Shown: one piece after another, positions 1 through 5,120 of the stretch | Layout: the number at the start of each line of letters is the position of its first letter | Position numbering within the stretch: position 1 is the first letter of the stretch | Origin: Limnoglobus sp. | GTDB taxonomy: Bacteria; Planctomycetota; Planctomycetia; Gemmatales; Gemmataceae | Reading direction: 5' to 3' | NCBI GenBank assembly: GCA_025353985.1 | Contig: JANXNT010000496.1 | Coordinates: forward strand, 1-5,120 | Length of the DNA: 5,120 nt | Program-made: the position numbers and the translations under genes | Notes under the pieces: model-generated | Databases searched by the model: none | Seen by the model: only the letters and a program-made list of their open reading frames with translations | Told to the model about the DNA's origin: nothing

Positions 1-3000
1 GGCGTTCGAGTTTGTCGAGCGTATCGAACGCTTTCCGCAGGCGATCGACGACGACTTGCGGTTCGACAAACTCCATATCGTGCGCCGCCACGACCGCGAG
101 CAGATACAGCCCGATGTTCGTCGGCGACGTCCGGTGTGCCACCAATCCGAGCGGCGTTTCCTGGAAGTTATCCGGTGGCAGCCAGTGATCGGCCTCGCCG
201 ACGTACGCTTCGAAAAACGACCACGTGAGGCGCGCCACCCGGCGCAATTCGGCTTCGTCGGAAGGCGTCAGTGGCGTTTCAACTTCGACCCGCGTCCGGC
301 TGACGAACCACGCAACGAGCGGCGAAGCGATCCAGAGCGCCAACAGCGGCGCGGCCAATAACAGGTTGTGCGGCGCGATCGCCGCAATCGTGACGGCGAT
401 GACAATCGACGCCGCAGAGGTCGGCCACATCGTTTGCACGAACTGCTTCAAGCCCTCGCCGAGACGCGCTTCGGAGGCGGCTGCCGTCTCCCATTCGAGC
501 ATCCGCCGCTTCGACGTGGCCAACCGAAATAGCGTGCGTGCGATGGCATCAACCGCGTGCCGTGCCGACTCTGGCAGGAACGCGATTTGCAATAACGCCT
601 GCCCGAACGTGTTCGTAAATTCGAATCGCCACTTCGACGGCAACGCCCGCCACGTGGCTCGCGAACGCAGTTGCAGGAACGTACTGAACGTCAGCAACAC
701 GCCCGGCACCAGCCAAGGTAACAGCGCGAATAATGTCCACGCCCACGCGGGTGACGGCAGCACCGTCCACGCGAGAACCAGCAGCGCAAACGACGCCGGA
801 GCCACGAGGCTGCGACGTAAATTGTCGATCACCTTCCAGCGTTCGAGCAACGGCAACACGTTCGGCAAACGCGCACCGTCGGCTTTCGGCGATGGCACTT
901 TTGCCCGTAGCCAAGGCAGAAGTTGCCAGTCGCCGCGAATCCAGCGGTGATCGCGCTTCGCAAACACGTGATATTTCGAGGGGAATTCATCGAAGACTTC
1001 GATGTCAGTCGCCAAGGCACATCTCGCGTAATTCGACTCGATGAGGTCGTGGCTGAGGATCGCATTTTCGGGGAACGCTTCGCCCGCCGTCGCGTGAAAG
1101 GCATCGACGTCGTACAGGCCCTTGCCGGTGAACGAGCCGCGGCCAAAGAGATCCATGTACGTGTCCGAAGTCGCCGACGAATACGGATCAACGCCCGCAC
1201 TGCCTGCGAACAGTCGCGCAAACCACGAGCGGAAACCGGTGCGGTAAAGGAAGCTCACGCGCGGCTGAAGGATCGCGTAGCCGCCGATCACACGGCGACC
1301 ATCCGGCGACAATCGCGGCCGGTTCAGCGGGTGCGACAGCGTGGCGATCATCTGCGTGGCGGTGTCGCGCGGCAGCACGGTATCCGCATCGAGCGTCAGA
1401 ACGTAACGCACTTTCGGCAGCGCCTGTATCGCTTCGGGACTTAAAATGTAGCTTGTATCGAGTTGCCCACGCAGCACGCGGTTGAACTCGTCGAGCTTTC
1501 CGCGCTTGCGTTCCCAGCCCATCCAACAGCCTTCGGATGCATTGAATTTCCGCGCACGATGCAGCACGAAAAACCGCGATGGCCCCGCCGCGCAGTACGT
1601 CGCATTCACGGTCGCGATGCACTTTTGCAGCGCCTCGATACACACAGCATCGTGCGGCATCGTCTCCGATTGGGCATCCATGAAGTCGATGAGCAGCGCG
1701 AACGTCAGCGAGGAATCGGGGTTGGACAAATAGTGTCGTTCGAGCCGTTCGACGAGGCCGCGCGCTTGTTCCGGCTTGCCAATCATCGTCGGCACCACCA
1801 CGAAAGTCGCCGACTCTACGGGTATGCCTTCCTTGAATTCCATCTTCGGCAACACGCGCGGCGTTGTGAATTTTCGCACCACCAGGTTCGTGAAACTGAT
1901 GCCCGCTTCCGATGCCACGAGGCCAATGGCGAGCGACGCCGAAACGATCGCCCACCACGACGACGCACCGAGGAAAAACCACGCGGGCACGGCCACCAGC
2001 AACGAAAGGATGAGGATTAGCCCGAAGAACACGATCCCCGGCCGGCTGCGCAACCACGAACGAATCCGACGTCGAATCGGGCGGCGCTCGCCGAGGACGC
2101 GACCGAACTTGGCACGCCCATCTCCGATGAGATAATAGCCGACGTGGCCGTTCGATTTTTCCACGGACGCGGCCGCAATCGCCGCCTGCGCCACGTCGAG
2201 TTCGGGACGGCGACTCCGTCGCGAAAGAACCTCCACCGCTTGCCGACAACGGTCGCGCGTCGAGAAATCCTGCTTCAAATACACGCCATCCGGGTCAGTT
2301 TTTAGCACTGCTTCGACGAGGCTCGTTTCTTCGAAAAACGATTTCCATTCGATCACGCCGAGGATCCGCAACGTCGTCACCGCATTGCCGATCGAAACTT
2401 GATTCGCCGCCTGCCGGCAGAATTCGCGATGGCAGATCGTCTGCGGATCGACGAGGTGTTGCCCCGCCCATTCGTCGAGGCGTTCGGTGGTCGTGCCATC
2501 TTCGCGGATCGATTCCCAAATCGACGCCGCGTACGCATCGCTCGGTTGACTATCGAGGCGATGACGCGCGCCGCGCCGCAACGTGGCCACCGCCGCGTTT
2601 GCCTGTTTGCGTTCCGCAACCGTTGCCAACATCTGATCGACGAGGCCGCGAAGCAGTTCGATCACCGCGAGCCGCAACATGATCGGCACCGCCCACAATT
2701 CGCCGATCCGTAGCGCCGTCGTTTGCTGATATTCGTTGACAGCCGCGCGGATATCCCGCTCGGCCAGCGAGCCTTCGCCGCGACCGATGATCGCCGCCGC
2801 AAGCGGATAAACGCGCGGAAGCCCCGCATGGGGACCGTTCGGGATGATCGGCAATTCGCTGTAATACGATTGCGGCATGTGGCCGCGAATTTGCCGCACG
2901 ACTTCGTCGATGACGTAATAATTATCGAGCAACCACTCCGCTTCGACGGGCACGCCTTCGCCGCGCGCAATCAAGTCCGAGAGCGTGCTATGGGCTTGCG

Positions 3001-3133
3001 AAATCCGTCGAGCATTGGAAGTCAATCGCCGCAACAATCGCCGACTCAACCGCGAACGAGCCGTAAGGCCCTCCGCAGCGAGCGAGACAATCGTGCGGTA
3101 AAAGTAACTTTGCGAGACGAGTTCGCCCGGCAT
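1..3133 (-). CDS. ndvB: Cyclic beta-1,2-glucan synthase-like protein (GT84 domain plus start of glycoamylase-like domain), C-terminus beyond window
   Basis: Open without a stop from the ATG at 3133-3131 to the window edge, giving 1044 codons; family members usually have about 2800 residues. An in-frame TGA at 3172-3170, no other start codon in between, and an AGAGGA Shine-Dalgarno fix the start. Order seen: family N-terminal region (EWLLDNYYVIDE at 66-77, LPRVYP at 105-110, IGELWAVP at 143-150); membrane pair about 366-388 and 391-410; GT84 domain about 425-760 with LLIDFMDA (D483), WMGWERKRGK (537-546), DAD (582-584), SHD (D696) and RDHRW (727-731, fitting R/QxxRW); membrane pairs about 776-793/796-819 and 908-921/924-944; then glycoamylase-like sequence with LPPDNFQE (985-992) and AHRTSPTNIGL (999-1009). 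Known family members polymerise UDP-glucose into beta-1,2-glucan at the inner membrane, and a C-terminal GH94 phosphorylase trims the chain length. All GT motif residues are present, so activity is plausible. Whether the product is cyclic depends on the unseen C-terminal half. The family call is confident; the exact product is inferred. Confidence 0.93.
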   Translation of the reverse strand, partial: MPGELVSQSYFYRTIVSLAAEGLTARSRLSRRLLRRLTSNARRISQAHSTLSDLIARGEGVPVEAEWLLDNYYVIDEVVRQIRGHMPQSYYSELPIIPNGPHAGLPRVYPLAAAIIGRGEGSLAERDIRAAVNEYQQTTALRIGELWAVPIMLRLAVIELLRGLVDQMLATVAERKQANAAVATLRRGARHRLDSQPSDAYAASIWESIREDGTTTERLDEWAGQHLVDPQTICHREFCRQAANQVSIGNAVTTLRILGVIEWKSFFEETSLVEAVLKTDPDGVYLKQDFSTRDRCRQAVEVLSRRSRRPELDVAQAAIAAASVEKSNGHVGYYLIGDGRAKFGRVLGERRPIRRRIRSWLRSRPGIVFFGLILILSLLVAVPAWFFLGASSWWAIVSASLAIGLVASEAGISFTNLVVRKFTTPRVLPKMEFKEGIPVESATFVVVPTMIGKPEQARGLVERLERHYLSNPDSSLTFALLIDFMDAQSETMPHDAVCIEALQKCIATVNATYCAAGPSRFFVLHRARKFNASEGCWMGWERKRGKLDEFNRVLRGQLDTSYILSPEAIQALPKVRYVLTLDADTVLPRDTATQMIATLSHPLNRPRLSPDGRRVIGGYAILQPRVSFLYRTGFRSWFARLFAGSAGVDPYSSATSDTYMDLFGRGSFTGKGLYDVDAFHATAGEAFPENAILSHDLIESNYARCALATDIEVFDEFPSKYHVFAKRDHRWIRGDWQLLPWLRAKVPSPKADGARLPNVLPLLERWKVIDNLRRSLVAPASFALLVLAWTVLPSPAWAWTLFALLPWLVPGVLLTFSTFLQLRSRATWRALPSKWRFEFTNTFGQALLQIAFLPESARHAVDAIARTLFRLATSKRRMLEWETAAASEARLGEGLKQFVQTMWPTSAASIVIAVTIAAIAPHNLLLAAPLLALWIASPLVAWFVSRTRVEVETPLTPSDEAELRRVARLTWSFFEAYVGEADHWLPPDNFQETPLGLVAHRTSPTNIGLYLLAVVAAHDMEFVEPQVVVDRLRKAFDTLDKLER

Positions 3134-3140
3134 AATCGAT

Positions 3141-3146
3141 TCCTCT
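3141..3146 (-). promoter_or_regulatory. Shine-Dalgarno of the glucan synthase-like gene
   Basis: On the minus strand this reads AGAGGA, seven bases before the ATG at 3133-3131. It is the only well-placed purine-rich site and supports that start. No other ATG, GTG or TTG lies between it and the in-frame TGA at 3172-3170. Confidence 0.75.
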
Positions 3147-3186
3147 GGTGCGATCGTGATGGAACCCGTTCAAAGTTCAATTGTGC

Positions 3187-3214
3187 ATTTTACGTGCCAG
3201 ACGGACAACGACAA
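3187..3214 (-). promoter_or_regulatory. Candidate sigma70-type promoter for the glucan synthase-like gene
   Basis: On the minus strand, TTGTCG (3214-3209, a 4/6 match to TTGACA) is followed after 16 bp by TAAAAT (3192-3187, a 5/6 match to TATAAT). Transcription would start near 3180, giving a leader of roughly 45-50 nt that contains the Shine-Dalgarno. The call rests on consensus matching only. Promoter consensus in the source organism is unknown, and chance matches are possible. Confidence 0.45.
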
Positions 3215-3228
3215 AGTGCCGGATCTAT

Positions 3229-3262
3229 CCGCACCGAAACTGGTGACACATGTTGGGTGCGG
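3229..3262. repeat. 7-bp inverted repeat with 20-bp spacer between the divergent promoters
   Basis: CCGCACC (3229-3235) is the reverse complement of GGTGCGG (3256-3262), and the spacer is 20 bp. The arm centres are 27 bp apart. The pair sits just upstream of the leftward -35 and about 35 bp upstream of the rightward -35, where an operator for a shared regulator could lie. The arms are short enough to occur by chance in GC-rich DNA, and there is no U-tract, so a terminator is unlikely. Confidence 0.25.
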
Positions 3263-3296
3263 TTCCAATTGCGATGAGCTTCCCAAATCGCGCTGT

Positions 3297-3323
3297 TTGC
3301 CTTGTACCCGCTTGCTATATAAT
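3297..3323 (+). promoter_or_regulatory. Candidate sigma70-type promoter for the M48 protease gene
   Basis: A perfect TATAAT lies at 3318-3323 in an AT-rich patch (TGCTATATAATTTTA) that stands out from its GC-rich surroundings. TTGCCT at 3297-3302 gives a 15-bp spacer, and TTTGCC at 3296-3301 gives 16 bp. An overlapping TGC-TATATA at 3313-3321 could act as an extended -10. Transcription would start near 3330, leaving a leader of about 35 nt before the ATG at 3365. The -10 is convincing; the -35 is weak. Confidence 0.55.
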
Positions 3324-3354
3324 TTTACTCAAACGTACTTTGGCTCGACTCTGC

Positions 3355-3358
3355 GAGG
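3355..3358 (+). promoter_or_regulatory. Shine-Dalgarno of the M48 protease gene
   Basis: GAGG lies six bases before the ATG at 3365. The frame has a TAA at 3320-3322 and no other start codon between it and this ATG, so the site and the stop together fix the start. Confidence 0.7.
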
Positions 3359-3364
3359 TTCTCA

Positions 3365-5120
3365 ATGGCCCGCTCAAACACGCTGCCGTACCCCGCGTCG
3401 CCGGAGGATGTGCCCGACGACCTCACCGCATACCCGCGTTCCTACGTGACGCAGGAATGGCTGTTGCTCGCTTGTTTGTTCCTCTTTTTACTGCTCTACT
3501 TCACGATGGTCCTCGTAACGGGCTTCCTCACGATCTGGCTGGCACTTCAGGTAACACGCTGGTCGATCTTGGCGGTTGCGGGTTCGATCATCTCGGCGAT
3601 TATATTTGCGTTTCTCGTGAAGGGCTTCTTCAAAAAGAACGCGATCGAGAAGGAATTGCAACTCGAATTAAAGGAAAGCGAGCACCCGACGCTGTTCGCG
3701 TTCATTCGCCAGGTCTGCGAGGAAACCGGTGCGGATGAACCGCGCAAAATGTTCGTCTCGGCGGACGTCAACGCGGCCGTCATTACGCGCACGAGCCTGA
3801 TTAACTTGTTCGTGCCGCCGAAGAAAGACATGCTGCTCGGGCTGGGCTTGGTGAACTGCCTGAACCTCAGCGAGTTCAAGGCCGTCGTCGCGCACGAGTT
3901 CGGCCACTTCACGCAAGGCGGCTTCGTATCCGCGTACACCAACGTCGTTTACCGCATCATTTTCGACATTGTCGGCGGTCGCGATTGGCTCGATGAAGCC
4001 GTCGAATGGTTCAAACAAGCGGGCGGCGGGTTCGCCGTATTCGGTCTGGCCATCGGCGGAATCCTCTGGGCGATTCGCGCGACTTTGGTCGGCGTGCTGA
4101 ACCTGATTAGTTCGCAACGGCGGAACGTCATGCGCGAAGGCGAGTTCCACGCGGACCTCGTCGCCGCGAGCGTCGCCGGTAGCGATGCGATCGTCCACGG
4201 GTTACTCCGAACGAAGTTCGGTGCCGAGACATTGGACTTCGCGATGTTCGAACTTCGCAAGGCCGCCGATCATAAACTGTATACCGCCGACTTATACTTT
4301 CACCAACATGCCGCCGCCGACATTCTACGTAAGAAAAAGAAAGATCCGCATATCGGTAAGCCACCGAAACTCGATGGTCCATCGGGCGGAAAAAAGGTGC
4401 AAATATTTGACCCCGAGGACGAAGAAGACCCCGACGAAACGGGCGATTATCACCCGTCGAATTACGACCGCGAAGAGAACGTCAAAGCCCGGTTCGTAGT
4501 CGCACCGATGGACGAACGCACGCCGTGGATTCTCTTCGATAGCGCGATCGATTTACGCGAACGCCTTACGTACAAGTTCTACCGCATGGCCGCGAAAGTG
4601 CCCAAAGGTACCGAGCTAACCGACCCGCGCGCGATACAAAAATTCATCGACGACGAACACGCCGAAACGACCTACGACACTCGTTACGAAGGCGTTTACG
4701 ACGACCGAATGATCGACACTGGCGACATCGACGAACTCAACGAACTGATCCGCAAAGAGCCGTGGACCGACGAACGGCTGGCGACGGTTTACCGCAAGTT
4801 GTACGCGGACGTCGATGGCCGCGCCGAAGCGCGAAAAGACATTTCGAAGGAACTCGACGAGGTGCAAGGCAAAGCCGGTGGAAAGCGTGGCCGCAAGACG
4901 AAACGGCTGATTAAAGAACTCGAAGAAAAACTCGAAAAATGTGATGAGTGGTTCCACTCACTCGACCGCCGCGCCTATCTCGTATTCATACAGATGGCGT
5001 ACCGCGTCAACAACGACGACTACTACGAACTCATCAACCGCTATCGCTTCCACATGACCATTCAAGGCATGTATAAAATGGCACGCTATCACCAAGGGCG
5101 TTCGCACTTCTTCTACGAAC
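3365..5120 (+). CDS. Membrane-anchored M48-family zinc metalloprotease with long charged C-terminal extension, C-terminus beyond window
   Basis: Open for 585 codons to the window edge with no stop. The layout matches M48 (HtpX/Ste24-like) peptidases: a Pro-rich N-terminal tail (1-30), two membrane helices (about 32-61 and 66-88), a presumed cytoplasmic segment, the zinc motif HEFGH (177-181: ligands H177 and H181, catalytic E178), a third hydrophobic stretch (about 223-250), then EFHAD (260-264), where E260 is the expected third zinc ligand. All catalytic residues are present, so it should be active. Relatives degrade misfolded or damaged membrane proteins; the substrate here is unknown. HtpX has about 290 residues, whereas this protein continues at least 320 residues past EFHAD. 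That extension has a Lys-rich stretch (about 324-344), an acidic run (349-361), a probable coiled coil (about 486-531, broken near 505 by GGKRGRK) and an aromatic-rich end (537-585). I do not recognise it as a domain. The family is sure; naming it htpX would be unjustified. Confidence 0.92.
   Translation, partial: MARSNTLPYPASPEDVPDDLTAYPRSYVTQEWLLLACLFLFLLLYFTMVLVTGFLTIWLALQVTRWSILAVAGSIISAIIFAFLVKGFFKKNAIEKELQLELKESEHPTLFAFIRQVCEETGADEPRKMFVSADVNAAVITRTSLINLFVPPKKDMLLGLGLVNCLNLSEFKAVVAHEFGHFTQGGFVSAYTNVVYRIIFDIVGGRDWLDEAVEWFKQAGGGFAVFGLAIGGILWAIRATLVGVLNLISSQRRNVMREGEFHADLVAASVAGSDAIVHGLLRTKFGAETLDFAMFELRKAADHKLYTADLYFHQHAAADILRKKKKDPHIGKPPKLDGPSGGKKVQIFDPEDEEDPDETGDYHPSNYDREENVKARFVVAPMDERTPWILFDSAIDLRERLTYKFYRMAAKVPKGTELTDPRAIQKFIDDEHAETTYDTRYEGVYDDRMIDTGDIDELNELIRKEPWTDERLATVYRKLYADVDGRAEARKDISKELDEVQGKAGGKRGRKTKRLIKELEEKLEKCDEWFHSLDRRAYLVFIQMAYRVNNDDYYELINRYRFHMTIQGMYKMARYHQGRSHFFYE

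Noticed and set aside
225..2135. Several plus-strand open frames (for example 225-950, 923-1444, 1463-2020) opposite the glucan synthase gene
   Set aside because: Their translations are low-complexity Arg/Ala/Ser-rich with no recognisable domain or plausible start signal. They are antisense shadows of a strongly coding minus-strand frame.
1188..2249. Long minus-strand open frame of 353 codons, out of phase with the glucan synthase frame
   Set aside because: It lies wholly inside the glucan synthase gene, is Arg/Ala-rich with no family motif, and is explained by GC-rich third positions. The overlapping frame carries clear GT84 motifs.
3229..3262. Rho-independent terminator at the intergenic inverted repeat
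   Set aside because: The arms are only 7 bp with a 20-base loop and no following T-run, and neither neighbouring gene ends here. Both genes start at this region.
2723..3449. Plus-strand frames 2723-3277, 3156-3449 and 3250-3738 that cross the intergenic region
   Set aside because: They overlap the start of one or both real genes in other frames, cover the promoter elements, and show no protein-like composition.
4381..4450. Possible frameshift or inserted foreign segment at the A-rich, acidic-coding stretch of the M48 gene
   Set aside because: The frame stays open and continues into ordinary-looking protein on both sides. A charged flexible linker explains the shift in composition.
3668..4957. 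Minus-strand frames opposite the M48 gene (3668-4198, 3949-4260, 4616-4957)
   Set aside because: They are complements of the M48 coding sequence without recognisable motifs. The plus frame has HEFGH and EFHAD in the right order and membrane context.

Overview
The window holds two large, divergently transcribed protein genes. Both run off an edge of the window, and a compact 231-bp promoter region separates them. No tRNA, rRNA, CRISPR array, insertion sequence or long repeat is visible. Base composition is GC-rich with a strong GC bias at the third codon position, which opens many long overlapping shadow frames. The sequence alone does not identify the organism. A GC-rich Gram-negative bacterium is likely, because the left gene belongs to a family whose glucan product is periplasmic. 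A planctomycete or similar environmental lineage is my best but weak guess.

Left region (1-3133, minus strand): the N-terminal 1044 residues of a very large inner-membrane cyclic beta-1,2-glucan synthase-like protein (NdvB/ChvB/Cgs type). The visible part contains the family N-terminal region, a first membrane pair, the GT84 glycosyltransferase domain (DAD, HD and RDHRW motifs), two more membrane pairs, and the start of the glycoamylase-like domain. The remainder, including any GH94 phosphorylase domain, lies beyond position 1.

Middle region (3134-3364): a divergent intergenic segment. Each side has a plausible sigma70-type promoter and a Shine-Dalgarno sequence that fixes the start codon. 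A 7-bp inverted repeat lies between the two promoters.

Right region (3365-5120, plus strand): the N-terminal 585 residues of a membrane-anchored M48-type zinc metalloprotease. It has two N-terminal membrane helices, an HEFGH zinc motif, a further hydrophobic segment and an EFHAD third-ligand motif. A long charged C-terminal extension of more than 320 residues follows, and I do not recognise it.

The two genes could share control through the divergent promoter region. One builds an envelope glucan and the other is a candidate envelope quality-control protease. A functional link between them is inference only. Nothing here amounts to a clearly new system. The least explained part is the C-terminal extension of the protease.
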